Source: JAFDZV01 sp964455525
GTDB lineage: Bacteria; Bacteroidota; Ignavibacteria; OLB7
NCBI GenBank assembly: GCA_964455525.1
Contig: CAYVWR010000006.1
Span: 248,001-312,000 of the forward strand
Direction of reading: 5' to 3'
Length of the DNA: 64,000 nucleotides
A program made the position numbers and the translations under genes. Below the pieces are notes generated by a model, which saw nothing but the letters and a program-made list of their open reading frames with translations, had not been told where the DNA came from and ran no database searches. Position 1 is the stretch's first letter, and each line of letters begins with the position of its first letter. Positions 9,030-17,992 of this stretch are shown here, piece by piece.

Positions 9030-9383
9030 TCACAGCGCAAGCTTATTTGCCTGGGTCTCGGCGATATCGCCGATCACCGGCAGCTTGAACCATTCGCCCT
9101 TGAACGCCTTGAACATGAGCGTGATCCAGAGAGCAAGTTGCACCAGCGCTAGAAGAATCGAGATGATCCAGCCGACAAATGGAATCTGGCCCAGCACCCA
9201 GGAGATAATCATCAGGGAGCCGGACATCAGAATCGACTGCATCGCATGGAAGCGCACAAACCGGCTTTCCTTTTCTATCAGAAAGAAAACCAGCCCGCTG
9301 ATCCATCCAACGAGATAGCAGAGAAGGCCTGCAACATTTGCGTCCAGACCTGTTGAAGACTTTGTTGTGATATCTTCGCTCAT
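9030..9383 (-). CDS. small membrane protein, DUF4870/Tic20-like
   Basis: The ATG at 9383 (MSEDITTKSSTGLDANV) has an AGGA site upstream, giving 117 residues. Three hydrophobic segments are visible: VAGLLCYLVGWISGLVFFLI, MSGSLMIISWVLGQIPFVGW and ISILLALVQLALWITLMF. The stretch IEKESRFVRFHAMQS between the first two is the hallmark of DUF4870/Tic20-like proteins. The function is unknown and the location is the inner membrane. The frame extends to 9566 but the extra N-terminus is unlike the family. The next gene is divergent. Confidence 0.8.
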   Translation of the reverse strand: MSEDITTKSSTGLDANVAGLLCYLVGWISGLVFFLIEKESRFVRFHAMQSILMSGSLMIISWVLGQIPFVGWIISILLALVQLALWITLMFKAFKGEWFKLPVIGDIAETQANKLAL

Positions 9384-9615
9384 AATGTCCTGCTCTATAA
9401 GACCAGTAATGGCCGATAATCGGCGTGATACGACGGCTGAACTCAGCCTGCTGTGCAGCGGCAGGGCAATAGCCGATGATCGCCCTGGCACGTGATCGGT
9501 CTTCCCATGAACACCGACGGCCCAACCTACGTTGAACTTGCAAGATATGCAACAGAGGAGGCTCACGTTTTCCCCTCATTTCCGCGTTATCTTATAAGCC
9601 TTCAACAAGCCGAAC

Positions 9616-10950
9616 ATGTCCGGCTCCGAACCTGATCCAAATCCATTGCTCCCGATGCACCGGTTCACAGCAACGGGCACGTCCCGTCCCACGCCCCCCC
9701 CCTGGGTGGCCACAGTATTCCGCCGCTCTCGTGCTGCTGCTACCATCACCCTGCTTGTAGTGGCCATGGCAGGATGCACCGGCAATTCTCACTTGCCATA
9801 CGATGAGTTCGGCGCATACAACATGCTCGGAGGATCGCATCGCACCAACGATTTCTCCCATATACCCTCGACGCCGGTAGGCACCCTGATCCCGATTGTC
9901 TTCAAGGATCTTCACGGGGGCTTTCTGGCCCCGCCGCTTGAGCTTTCCGGCGGCCGTATGGCGGCCATCTCCCGCTCCGATACGGGGGCAACGCTGGTTA
10001 TCATCCTGCGCGACTCCATCCTGCATCGGCATCCATTCCGGGAGGATGAACACCCCATGGCAACCCTTGCCGCCGACTCCGCCGGGACCATCTATTCGAT
10101 CACCACACGCGGCCGCCTCCAGGCATTCGACGATAGCGGAACACTCCTATGGGAGAAGGAAAGCTTTGCCGGGATACCGGCCGATCAGATCGTGATCCCG
10201 ACATCGCTGCTCGCGCTGAGCGATGGGGTGCTCGTTGGCAATACCGATGGCAGGCTCGCCCGCTACGACCGATCGGGGAGAATGCTCTGGGGTATACAAC
10301 GGGGAGGATCGCTCGGCACGATCTTCGCCGCCAGTCCGGCAGTTGGAGCAGCAATTGGTATCACGCACAACGACTATGATCTGGTGGACAGCGTCTCGGT
10401 GGTAGACCCTGCCACCGGAGCAGCGATCTGGACCAGACCGATTGTGGAGGGGAGGATCATCTACGGCCCCGTACTTGCCGGCGGCCTGATCGTGCTTGGC
10501 GTGGCACAACGCGGCGAAGATATGCGGCGTATGCCGTCGCTGGTGGCATTTCGTAGCAATGGCACAATGGCCTGGCGAACCCCGCTGATGCTGATGCCAC
10601 GCGGCATCGCTGGCGATCGGGAGGGAACTATCTACGTCTCCTGTGCAGGTGTTGCGGAGACAGCCAACGGCGGGGCACTGCTGGCGATTGATACGGCTGG
10701 CAGGAAACAGTGGGAGGTGAATCTGGAATCCGATATACCGGCCCCGGCATTGATAAGTGCCGAATGGATCTACTTCATCGCCCGCCGCGATGGGCGCACC
10801 GGACTCTTCACGTACAGCCGGGACGGCATCTTCCATTCATTTATCTCGGTCCATCTGGTCCCCGATGTTCTTGCGCTTATGACGCTGAACTCCTATGGCG
10901 AACCGATCATGGCAGGATTCGATCAACCGGCCATCATCAGAGGAGGGTAG
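9616..10950 (+). CDS. lipoprotein with PQQ-like beta-propeller
   Basis: A hydrophobic stretch followed by a lipobox (TLLVVAMAGC, Cys54) predicts a lipoprotein. The ATG at 9616 leaves a long 30-residue Pro-rich leader; the GTG at 9706 (VATVFRRSRAAATI) would give a more normal signal peptide but lacks a ribosome-binding site. The mature part has repeated blades such as GTIYSITTRGRLQAFDDSGTL, DGRLARYDRSGRMLWGIQRG and GGALLAIDTAGRKQWEV, the PQQ-like propeller pattern shared with BamB and quinoprotein dehydrogenases. No quinoprotein catalytic residues are evident, so a scaffold or binding role is more likely. It is transcribed alone, toward the convergent terminator before the cyclophilin genes. 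Confidence 0.75.
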   Translation: MSGSEPDPNPLLPMHRFTATGTSRPTPPPWVATVFRRSRAAATITLLVVAMAGCTGNSHLPYDEFGAYNMLGGSHRTNDFSHIPSTPVGTLIPIVFKDLHGGFLAPPLELSGGRMAAISRSDTGATLVIILRDSILHRHPFREDEHPMATLAADSAGTIYSITTRGRLQAFDDSGTLLWEKESFAGIPADQIVIPTSLLALSDGVLVGNTDGRLARYDRSGRMLWGIQRGGSLGTIFAASPAVGAAIGITHNDYDLVDSVSVVDPATGAAIWTRPIVEGRIIYGPVLAGGLIVLGVAQRGEDMRRMPSLVAFRSNGTMAWRTPLMLMPRGIAGDREGTIYVSCAGVAETANGGALLAIDTAGRKQWEVNLESDIPAPALISAEWIYFIARRDGRTGLFTYSRDGIFHSFISVHLVPDVLALMTLNSYGEPIMAGFDQPAIIRGG

Positions 10951-11094
10951 GGAGGCACCGGCCCTTCCGTACTATACTCTTGCGATATACCATAGAAAGG
11001 CGGCCATGGACGTGAATACTCTCTGGCACACAGAACCGCAGGGAATTGGGTTCGCTTCGCCTTTGCGCGATCTATGCAGCCAGATTGGAGCGAT

Positions 11095-11124
11095 AAAAAA
11101 GCCCATGCTCTTGCACGGGCTTTT
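11095..11124. terminator. bidirectional terminator between convergent genes
   Basis: AAAAAAGCCC ... GGGCTTTT forms a stem with one A-C mismatch and the inner pairs TGC/GCA around the loop TCTT. The T-run on the plus strand serves the propeller gene, and the A-run (T-run on minus) serves the cyclophilin gene ending at 11167. Confidence 0.8.
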
Positions 11125-11166
11125 CCAGCATTCATTACGGGTCTGCATAGAGCCGGAGGTCACGCC

Positions 11167-11778
11167 TTACGGCACGTCGATGACCTTCATATCGAGAATC
11201 TTCGCAGGGTTTGCGGCCAGTCCCTTGGCATCCAGACGCTCCGACCCTTCAATGGCCTTCACAATATCCATTCCTCCGATCACTCTGCCGAAGATCGTAT
11301 AACGCTTCGGCAGATCGGTATTATTCTTAAGGATGATAAAGAACTGGCTGGTATTGGTGTTCGGACCACGATTTGCCATTGCCAGCGTCCCTTCCACATA
11401 CCCACGCTTGTAGCTGGGCGCATTTGGGTTCAGCTCGTCATCGAATGGCTTGTTATAGATGCTTTCACCGCCGGTTCCCCACTGCGCACGAAGATTGCTA
11501 TCGGTAGATTTTGGATCACCGGCCTGGATGACAAATCCTGGCACAACGCGATGAAAGAGGATTCCCTTATAAAATCCCTTCTTGGCGAGGCCGGTGAAGT
11601 TCTCCACCGTTTTCGGCGCATCGTTGCCGTACAGCTCCACGGTGATCTCACCAACGCTCGTCTTGATGACAACCGTATCGGTAACCACCGGCTCGGTCTG
11701 CGCACGCACCACCATTTTTGCCCCGAGAAACGCGCCCGCCATCAGTAGCAGTGCGCCGAATATTCTGCTCTTCTTCAT
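11167..11778 (-). CDS. cyclophilin-type peptidyl-prolyl cis-trans isomerase, exported
   Basis: This 203-residue protein has a signal peptide (MKKSRIFGALLLMAGAFLGA) and a complete cyclophilin domain: FHRVVPGFVIQAGDP around the catalytic Arg, WGTGGESIY, GTLAMANRGPNTNTSQFF and YTIFGRVIGGMDIV. It catalyses proline isomerisation on proteins outside the cytoplasm, probably in the periplasm. The ATG at 11778 has an AAAGGA site. It is the downstream member of three similar genes in the same direction (11167, 11958, 12608). The gap of 179 bases to the next gene allows separate transcription. It lacks the lipobox that the other two carry. Confidence 0.95.
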   Translation of the reverse strand: MKKSRIFGALLLMAGAFLGAKMVVRAQTEPVVTDTVVIKTSVGEITVELYGNDAPKTVENFTGLAKKGFYKGILFHRVVPGFVIQAGDPKSTDSNLRAQWGTGGESIYNKPFDDELNPNAPSYKRGYVEGTLAMANRGPNTNTSQFFIILKNNTDLPKRYTIFGRVIGGMDIVKAIEGSERLDAKGLAANPAKILDMKVIDVP

Positions 11779-11957
11779 CGTTCATTCCTTTATGGACCAC
11801 TGCATCGGTCCTGAATTGTTGATCTCGCACGGTTGGACCGGATCATGCTCCGAAGGTTCAACGGCCGCGAGACACTTCCAGTCCATCTTCCAGCCGACGA
11901 TGAGAGATGGGAATGCCGGTGCCAAACCGGAGCACAACGAGATCCTTGAGCGGCTGC

Positions 11958-12587
11958 CTAGAACTTGCGTGTCTTGATCTGGGTGATTACAACCGGCACC
12001 TTCGGCGTTCCTCCCATGGCCGATTCATTCTCAAGCTCCACGTTCTCAATGGCGTGTACAATATCCATACCCTTGGTCACCTTGCCGAAGATAGTATAGT
12101 TCTTCGGCAGCGCAGAACTCCCGAGCATGATAAAGAACTGGCTGGTATTGGTATTCGGACCACGGTTTGCCATTGCCAGCGTTCCCTCCACATACCCATG
12201 CTGATAGCTGAGCGTGCTGGCATTCAGCTCATCCTCGAACGTTCCACCATAGATGCTCTCGCCACCGCTGCCCCACTCGCCGCGCAGAGCTGGGTCCTTC
12301 GTCTTGGGATCGCCAGCCTGAATCACAAATCCACGTGCCACACGATGGAACAGGATGCCCTCGTAAAATCCCTTGTCGGCCAGCCCGACAAAGTTTGCAA
12401 CAGTCTTCGGAGCGTCCTCCCCGTACAGTTCGATCTCGATGGGGCCCATGCTGGTAGAGATCACGGCCGCATGGGTCACCGGCGGCTGGCCCTCCCGCTT
12501 GACGGTGCCGCCGCTGGAGCAGGCCGAGAACGTGGTGATAGCCGCCAAGGCAAACGCGACGGAGAGAACTCGTGGTATCATTATCAT
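11958..12587 (-). CDS. cyclophilin-type peptidyl-prolyl isomerase, lipoprotein
   Basis: This 209-residue protein has a signal peptide ending in a lipobox (AAITTFSAC), so it should be lipid-anchored. The cyclophilin core is intact: FHRVARGFVIQAGDP, WGSGGESIYGGTFEDELN, AMANRGPNTNTSQFF, YTIFGKVTKGMDIVHAIE. It is closely similar in motif wording to the genes on each side, so the three look like local duplications. Start ATG 12587 (Met3 at 12581 is possible). It lies 20 bases after the stop of the upstream paralogue at 12608, so the two are probably co-transcribed. Role: folding of exported proteins at the membrane face. Confidence 0.95.
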   Translation of the reverse strand: MIMIPRVLSVAFALAAITTFSACSSGGTVKREGQPPVTHAAVISTSMGPIEIELYGEDAPKTVANFVGLADKGFYEGILFHRVARGFVIQAGDPKTKDPALRGEWGSGGESIYGGTFEDELNASTLSYQHGYVEGTLAMANRGPNTNTSQFFIMLGSSALPKNYTIFGKVTKGMDIVHAIENVELENESAMGGTPKVPVVITQIKTRKF

Positions 12588-12607
12588 GGCTTCTGGTTGA
12601 AATTCTG

Positions 12608-13351
12608 CTAGTTAAGGTTGTTCTTGGGCATTTGCGCTGCCGTCGGCAGCTCCGTTACCGTTACCGACTTGATCGCGACAGGATCATTTGGCTTCTCACC
12701 CTGGAGTCCGGTCTGCTCGATCTTTTTCACAGCATCCATCGATCCACGAACCGCCCCAAAGATCGTATAGTTTGGGGTCAGATGCCCAGCTCCGGCAGCC
12801 GACAGCACAATGAAGAACTGGCTGCCATTGGTGTTCGGGCCGGAGTTTGCCATTGCCAGCGTTCCCTCCACATAGCCACGTTTATAGCTCGGCGTGGCCG
12901 GGTTAAGCTCGTCCTCGAACTTGGCCCCATAGATGCTCTCGCCGCCGCTTCCCCACGCATCACGCATCGAGGGATCTTTGGTAAGAGGATCGCCAGCCTG
13001 GATTACAAACGTTGGAACAACACGATGGAACAGGATGCCATCGTAGAACTTCTTCTTTGCAAGGCCAACGAAGTTCGCGGTAGTCCTGGGAACATCAAGA
13101 CCATATAATTCCACCTCGATATCACCGGCAGTTGTGGAGATGATGGCCGTATGGGTTGCAACCGGCTGACTTGGCACCGTATCACGCACCACGGAAGAAT
13201 CGGCCGATGTGCCGACCGGCGCGGGTGCAAATTGTGCCGTGTCGATCGCTTGGGTATCGCCGCCGGCAGTTTGCTTGCCCTCACCGTTGCAGGCGCCAAG
13301 GGCGACGGCAAACGTCAGGGCAATTGTAAGCGAATAGAATGTACGCTGCAT
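12608..13351 (-). CDS. cyclophilin-type peptidyl-prolyl isomerase, lipoprotein with linker
   Basis: Chosen start ATG 13351 (MQRTFYSLTIALTFAVALGAC) gives a standard lipoprotein signal; the frame is open to a GTG at 13393. After the lipid-attachment Cys comes a ~45-residue Thr/Ala/Ser-rich linker (GGDTQAIDTAQFAPA) and then the isomerase domain with FHRVVPTFVIQAGDP, WGSGGESIYGAKFEDELN, AMANSGPNTNGSQFF and YTIFGAVRGSMDAVKKIE. The NRGPNT of its paralogues is NSGPNT here. First gene of the cyclophilin trio. The longer linker suggests that it reaches further from the membrane than its neighbour. Confidence 0.94.
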   Translation of the reverse strand: MQRTFYSLTIALTFAVALGACNGEGKQTAGGDTQAIDTAQFAPAPVGTSADSSVVRDTVPSQPVATHTAIISTTAGDIEVELYGLDVPRTTANFVGLAKKKFYDGILFHRVVPTFVIQAGDPLTKDPSMRDAWGSGGESIYGAKFEDELNPATPSYKRGYVEGTLAMANSGPNTNGSQFFIVLSAAGAGHLTPNYTIFGAVRGSMDAVKKIEQTGLQGEKPNDPVAIKSVTVTELPTAAQMPKNNLN

Positions 13352-13418
13352 AGGATTGCGATAGATTGTCATTGCTGATATACTTCCGGCCACAGGCGCC
13401 GCAATGGTAGGACCACGG

Positions 13419-14264
13419 TTATGGATTCAGATACCCCAGATAGATCGCCAACAGTATGCCGCCGCCCAGCAGGAGCCTATAGATGATGAAGATTCGCGTA
13501 GAACGGGTACGGAGATAACGGATAAGAAAAGCGATAGCCCAGTACCCGCTCACCCCGGCCACAAGTGTCGCCACAAAAAGCGCGAGGCCATCGGCCGGTG
13601 TAATGAAGTTGAGCGCATGAACCAGCTCAAGCAAACCACTTGCAGCGATAGCCGGAATCGACAGAAGGAAACTGAATCGTGCTGCTGCCTCCCGGGTAAG
13701 CCCCGTGAACAGACCGGCGGTGATGGTGACGCCGGAACGGGAAGCGCCTGGGATCAGCGCCACGGCCTGTGCAAGACCTATCAGCAGCGCATCCTTTATC
13801 GTGACACGCTCCATCGGCCGGGCAAACCGTGCCACCCGCTCGGCAACCTCCAGCAGAAGCGCCAACCCGATAAGGCTGGAGCCGATCACCATCAGGTTCT
13901 TTGTCAGCATCCCCTCCACCACATCCTTCAAGGAAAGACCGATGATCACAATGGGGATCGTGCCAAGAATGATATACCATCCGGTGCGCGCCGGACTCGA
14001 CTGCTGGATAAATGGAACACGGGCGAGATTCTCCCGTAGGAAGGCTCGCGTGATCGTAATGATATCATGACGGAAGTAAACGAGAACAGCGACCAGAGTG
14101 CCAAGCTGAACAACTGCCATGAATGCCGTCCACTGCTCGGGCGCGGCAGGGTTAATAAGACCAAGCGCGCGACCAGCAAGGGTGAGATGTGCCGTTGAGC
14201 TGATCGGTAGAAATTCGCTTAGACCCTGTATCAGGCCCAGCAGCGCTGCTTTCCAGATATGCAC
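13419..14264 (-). CDS. uppP: undecaprenyl-diphosphatase (BacA/UppP)
   Basis: An integral inner-membrane enzyme that removes one phosphate from undecaprenyl diphosphate, regenerating the lipid carrier for peptidoglycan and other polymers. Both family signatures are present: LIQGLSEFLPISSTAHL near the N-terminus and PGASRSGVTITAGLFTGL in the middle. I place the start at GTG 14264 (VHIWKAALLGLIQG), preceded by a GAGG site, which gives 281 residues, the usual length. The frame continues to 14375 but the added residues are atypical. It works upstream of the dcw cluster enzymes MraY and MurG in the same window. Same direction as the cyclophilin genes, with ~70 bases between. Confidence 0.94.
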   Translation of the reverse strand: MHIWKAALLGLIQGLSEFLPISSTAHLTLAGRALGLINPAAPEQWTAFMAVVQLGTLVAVLVYFRHDIITITRAFLRENLARVPFIQQSSPARTGWYIILGTIPIVIIGLSLKDVVEGMLTKNLMVIGSSLIGLALLLEVAERVARFARPMERVTIKDALLIGLAQAVALIPGASRSGVTITAGLFTGLTREAAARFSFLLSIPAIAASGLLELVHALNFITPADGLALFVATLVAGVSGYWAIAFLIRYLRTRSTRIFIIYRLLLGGGILLAIYLGYLNP

Positions 14265-14558
14265 CGGAAGAAACCTCGTTCGGAAGATAGTTGGAGAAGC
14301 CCCGAAAATAGGAAGTTTGGTGGAGCGGGCAACAAGGGAACCATGTTTCTCCTTTTGACCCGGTCCGGTTGACATATTTTTTGCGACTTATCCGTCATGG
14401 GGATACGCATGCGTTCGCCGCTAGCAGGGTTTCCCGGCCCACGTTCTACGCGGATCGGCGCAGGTGGCAGTTGCAGACTCATGGGCCTTTCAGCCGCATG
14501 CCTGGCCTGATGGAACGATATCCCTGACCGTACAGTACATCATCTGATCCGACGTAAC

Positions 14559-15767
14559 GTGCAGCCCAATCCCGCATACGCGACTCTGTTCGAGCCTTAT
14601 ACGTTTCTTGCCGGTGACACCACGCTGAGAAATCGGCTGGTGATGGCACCGATGACAACCTATTCATCCAACCGCGATGGCACCATTACGCCGGAGGAAC
14701 TAGAATACCTGCGACGCAGATCACGTGGCATCGCCATGGTGATAACCGCCGCCTGTTATGTCATCGATCATGGCCATGCATTTGACAGGCAATGGAGTTG
14801 CGCCACCGATGAGATGATCCCAAGCCTTCGTCTGGCCGCCGATGCCATCAAAAAAGAGGGAGCGATCGCCGTGTTGCAACTGCATCATGGCGGGCGGCTC
14901 AGCCCGGCCTCGCTGCTTGGCTTCGCCCCTCTTTCCCCAAGCACTGTCGCGGCCGAACGCCCCGGAGCCGATGTCCCGCGTGAGATGAGCGAGTCAGAGA
15001 TCGAGGAGACGATCAAGGCATTTGGCAGAGCCGCACGCCGCGCCATTCAAGCCGGATTTGATGCCGTGGAGATTCACGGTGCCAACGGCTACCTGCTCCA
15101 ACAGTTCTTCTCCCCGCACTCCAACCGCCGCACCGATCAATGGGGAGGCTCGTTGGAAAACCGTGCGGCATTCCCAATTGCCGTGCTGGAGGAGGTGCGC
15201 GAAGTTGTGCGCCGCAACGCCTACCGCCCGTTCTCGATTGGGTATCGTCTCTCCCCCGAGGAGATCACCGAGCCGGGGATCTCCATGGAGGATACGATGC
15301 AGCTTGTCGAGGGCCTTGTTGCATGCCGTCCAGACTGGCTGCATATCTCCACCAACGACTATTTCGCCGGAAGCCTTCGCACGCCGGCCGATTTCGAGCC
15401 ACGCGCCAAAGTGATCGCCGGACATGTACAGAAGCGGACAACGGTAATCGCAGCAGGTTCGATCACCTCCCCCTCGGCAGCAGTTCAGGTGCTGGAGGAT
15501 GGACCCCACCTTGTTGCAATGGGTCGCGGCCTTCTTATGGAGCCCGAATGGGCAGCAAAGGTCTATGCCGGCAAAGAAAACACGATCCGTCTCTGCATGC
15601 CCGGCTCCTACGGCTCCGAGCAACTGACGATCCCCTCCCCCATGTACGACAAGCTGCTCGGCCGCCTCGGCTGGGTTCCGGTCTGCCATGAGGAGACAAC
15701 GGCCGAACCCGGTCTTGAGAAAACCGAGCAGCAGAATCTCGTGAATCTCAGCGGGGTCGCCATCTGA
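14559..15767 (+). CDS. Old Yellow Enzyme family NADH:flavin oxidoreductase
   Basis: This 402-residue single-domain TIM-barrel flavoenzyme shows family landmarks: FEPYTFLAGDTTLRNRLVMAP at the first strand, LQLHHGGRLS, GFDAVEIHGANGYLLQQFFS, SNRRTDQWGGSLENRAAFP and LVAMGRGLLMEPEW for FMN binding. Such enzymes reduce activated alkenes or similar substrates with NAD(P)H; the physiological substrate is unknown. There is no C-terminal FeS/NAD domain, so it is the short type related to YqiG/NamA. The start is a GTG with a weak ribosome-binding site; the next Met is inside the barrel, so GTG is required. It is transcribed alone, between uppP (divergent) and the LCP gene. Confidence 0.9.
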   Translation: MQPNPAYATLFEPYTFLAGDTTLRNRLVMAPMTTYSSNRDGTITPEELEYLRRRSRGIAMVITAACYVIDHGHAFDRQWSCATDEMIPSLRLAADAIKKEGAIAVLQLHHGGRLSPASLLGFAPLSPSTVAAERPGADVPREMSESEIEETIKAFGRAARRAIQAGFDAVEIHGANGYLLQQFFSPHSNRRTDQWGGSLENRAAFPIAVLEEVREVVRRNAYRPFSIGYRLSPEEITEPGISMEDTMQLVEGLVACRPDWLHISTNDYFAGSLRTPADFEPRAKVIAGHVQKRTTVIAAGSITSPSAAVQVLEDGPHLVAMGRGLLMEPEWAAKVYAGKENTIRLCMPGSYGSEQLTIPSPMYDKLLGRLGWVPVCHEETTAEPGLEKTEQQNLVNLSGVAI

Positions 15768-15775
15768 TTCGGAGA

Positions 15776-15837
15776 GAGGGCTGGCATTGACGCACGCTGT
15801 TAACGATCTGTTACAATATGCCCCTGCGCCAGCCCTC
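15776..15837. repeat. long-range inverted repeat after the flavoenzyme gene
   Basis: GAGGGCTGGC (15776..15785) and GCCAGCCCTC (15828..15837) are perfect 10-base complements with 42 bases between them, starting nine bases after the stop codon. It may act as a terminator, though no T-run follows. Confidence 0.35.
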
Positions 15838-16026
15838 ATTCTCCTCCTCAGGTTCGTGAAATGTCGTAATTTTCGCTCTCTGCGCCGCTCCCGGCCTCAC
15901 TACCATTATACCTGGCGACCGATCAGCCCCCGTTGCTCCCCCTTGAGCTGCTCCCCCTCCAATCCTGGTGGAAAACGCTCGTAACCAAAACATTATATTT
16001 GAGATCTACTTTTTCTTCCTACGCGT

Positions 16027-17496
16027 ATGACTATTGACGGTATTCCTGGCGAGGCCAAGCCACGCCGTCGCAGGCGCTGGTACTGGTATTTCGGCATCTG
16101 CGTACTGATACTATGCGCCTGGCAGGTAACTGCCTGGCTTGCACCGGTGCCTGCCCCGCTGGCCTCGGCGGCAGCCGTCACCGACCAGGTATACGAGGCG
16201 GTCTATGATGATGCGATCATGGGCCGGGCCGAAAAACTCCCACGCGAGGTCAACATCCTTCTGGTTGGCCTTGACAATCGGATTTCCTCCACCGATAATC
16301 ATGCCGACGCCATTCATCTTATCTCCATCCGTACCAAGGATTCTATCGGCGCCACCATCACCTCGATCCCGCGTGGCACCGAGGTAGAGGGCTTCGGCAT
16401 CTCGGACGATCTATCCTTTATGGCCAATGTGCGAGCCTTGAAAGGGCGCAAGGCATTGACGAAGGCAGTAGCAAAGCTTACCAGGAAGAAAAAGATCGAT
16501 TATTATGTCGAGGTTACCTTCAGCCAAGTGATGGGCGTGCTGGAGCTGCTCGGCTTCAAAGACCCCGCAACCGCTCTGCAATACCTCCGCCACCGCAAGA
16601 CCTATGCGCTGGGCGATGTGCAGCGAAGCTACAATCAGGGGAAGTTTCTTCGCCACCAGGCAATCCGCCGGGGCGATCTGCTCACCGGCGCCAAAGGCGA
16701 CATCCTTCTCCGTATGGGCCTTGGCATGGTTGATACCGATCTCGATATGGAGACCGCACAGGCACTGGTCTATCTGCTGAAAAACAACGACGCGCTGACC
16801 GATTCGCGCATCGACGTTACAATGATGCCCAAGGTGAATCTTGCCCGGCTGGAGAAAGAGGCAGAGATACCTGACCCGGAACAGATCGGTGAGGTGGTCA
16901 ACAAACTGGTCCGCAGAACCGGCGACGCGATCGACGATCTTGGACGCTATAATCCCTATCCCCGCCTGAAGGAGCTGGTAGGACGTGCCGCCGCACAGAA
17001 AAGCCCGAAGGCAACCGTGGCCGCGCTCCAGGTTACCTATGCACAAAAGGCATGGCTCCAGATTCAGGAACGTCCCCAACGTCGTGAAATTCGCGATCGC
17101 GTGGAGGATCTGCTCATCAAGGCGTATACCGATCTGAAGAAGCCGGACAAGGCAGAGGACGTACGGAAGTATATGGAAGAGGAACGGAAGGCATTTGCCG
17201 AAGCCGAACGGGAGCATCGGCGGTTCTCCTATGGACGCCGAGCCGTACCGGCACGGAGAGAAACGCTGAACCCGGAGGCAGCCGCCCGTGCAAAGAGCGA
17301 TGATATCGGCCAGAAGCAGACCCATATCGAGCCGCAGGCACCAACGGCGCCCCCGGCCGAACCGCAGCAACAACCGGTTGTGGAGACTGTGCCGGAAAAG
17401 GAGCTGACAAACCAGATCGGCCCCCACCGCGAAGAGGCAAAGCAGCAGAGCGATGGACCACAGGTCCATGATATCAAGGAGGATGGGAAACAGTAA
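16027..17496 (+). CDS. LytR-CpsA-Psr (LCP) family protein
   Basis: This 489-residue protein has one transmembrane helix near the N-terminus (YWYFGICVLILCAWQVTAW) after a basic cytoplasmic tail. The LCP domain spans about residues 70-260: REVNILLVGLDNR, HADAIHLISIRT, ITSIPRGTEV with the conserved Arg, IDYYVEVTFSQVMGVLELLG and LRHRKTYALGDVQRSYNQ. LCP enzymes transfer polymers from undecaprenyl carriers to peptidoglycan or other acceptors outside the membrane. The C-terminal ~200 residues are helical and end in a Pro/Glu/Gln-rich tail (APTAPPAEPQQQP). It is followed by a strong terminator, so it is probably monocistronic. The acceptor polymer in this organism is unknown. Confidence 0.85.
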   Translation: MTIDGIPGEAKPRRRRRWYWYFGICVLILCAWQVTAWLAPVPAPLASAAAVTDQVYEAVYDDAIMGRAEKLPREVNILLVGLDNRISSTDNHADAIHLISIRTKDSIGATITSIPRGTEVEGFGISDDLSFMANVRALKGRKALTKAVAKLTRKKKIDYYVEVTFSQVMGVLELLGFKDPATALQYLRHRKTYALGDVQRSYNQGKFLRHQAIRRGDLLTGAKGDILLRMGLGMVDTDLDMETAQALVYLLKNNDALTDSRIDVTMMPKVNLARLEKEAEIPDPEQIGEVVNKLVRRTGDAIDDLGRYNPYPRLKELVGRAAAQKSPKATVAALQVTYAQKAWLQIQERPQRREIRDRVEDLLIKAYTDLKKPDKAEDVRKYMEEERKAFAEAEREHRRFSYGRRAVPARRETLNPEAAARAKSDDIGQKQTHIEPQAPTAPPAEPQQQPVVETVPEKELTNQIGPHREEAKQQSDGPQVHDIKEDGKQ

Positions 17497-17569
17497 CCCC
17501 GCCCCCAACATAGAACAGAAGTATTCGTGCGTTAGCGCTTGAAAGAGCCAAGGACCCATCAAACGCACC

Positions 17570-17610
17570 GGGGCCGACGATCGTGGTGGATCATCGGCCC
17601 CTCTTTTTCT
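17570..17610 (+). terminator. strong rho-independent terminator after the LCP gene
   Basis: A 13-base stem, 17570..17582 with 17589..17601 (one C-A mismatch), closes a six-base loop and is followed by TCTTTTTCT. Confidence 0.85.
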
Positions 17611-17644
17611 GCCGCAGCATACAAACCATGGCCCCGCTTCCTAG

Positions 17645-17810
17645 AGCCTGTTATGCACCGTTCAGCGTAGAAACGAGCTTGGAAATTTCCGCCAGACCTT
17701 TTGCGAGGCCGCCCGTCGATGATGATGATGATATGGATGTCGTCTGGCATGCTTTGGTCCAGGATCGTTGACTGTGAGCGGATTCCGACAATTGAAGCTC
17801 ATAACAGGCT
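17645..17810. mobile_element. MITE-like element with 11-bp terminal inverted repeats
   Basis: The left end AGCCTGTTATG (17645..17655) and right end CATAACAGGCT (17800..17810) are perfect inverted repeats. Both are flanked outside by CTAG (17641..17644 and 17811..17814), consistent with a 4-bp target duplication of the type made by some IS5-family elements. The 166-bp body has no transposase; open frames across it contain a His/Asp-repeat artefact from GATGATGATGAT and look non-coding. It would need a transposase in trans, and none for it is present in this window. Confidence 0.6.
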
Positions 17811-17992
17811 CTAGCATCCGACAACCTACCAGACAGATGTGTAAAGGAACGTGGAAATAAATCAGGGGTTTCCTCCCACGATGTATCTTTACGGGCCATT
17901 GCATCCCCCCTTACTCTGCCATCGGCTCGGTGGCCCTGTTGTGAAATGACGATCGCCCTGGGATCTCTCAATAATTTCAAGGATATCGAGGC

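Noticed and set aside
15787..15984. 65-codon ORF after the flavoenzyme gene
   Set aside because: Has no ribosome-binding site, overlaps an inverted repeat and becomes Arg/Ser/Pro-rich; considered non-coding.
17583..17980. Short ORFs on both strands through the MITE
   Set aside because: They depend on the GATGATGATGAT tract (poly-Asp, poly-Ser or poly-His in different frames) and show no transposase motifs.
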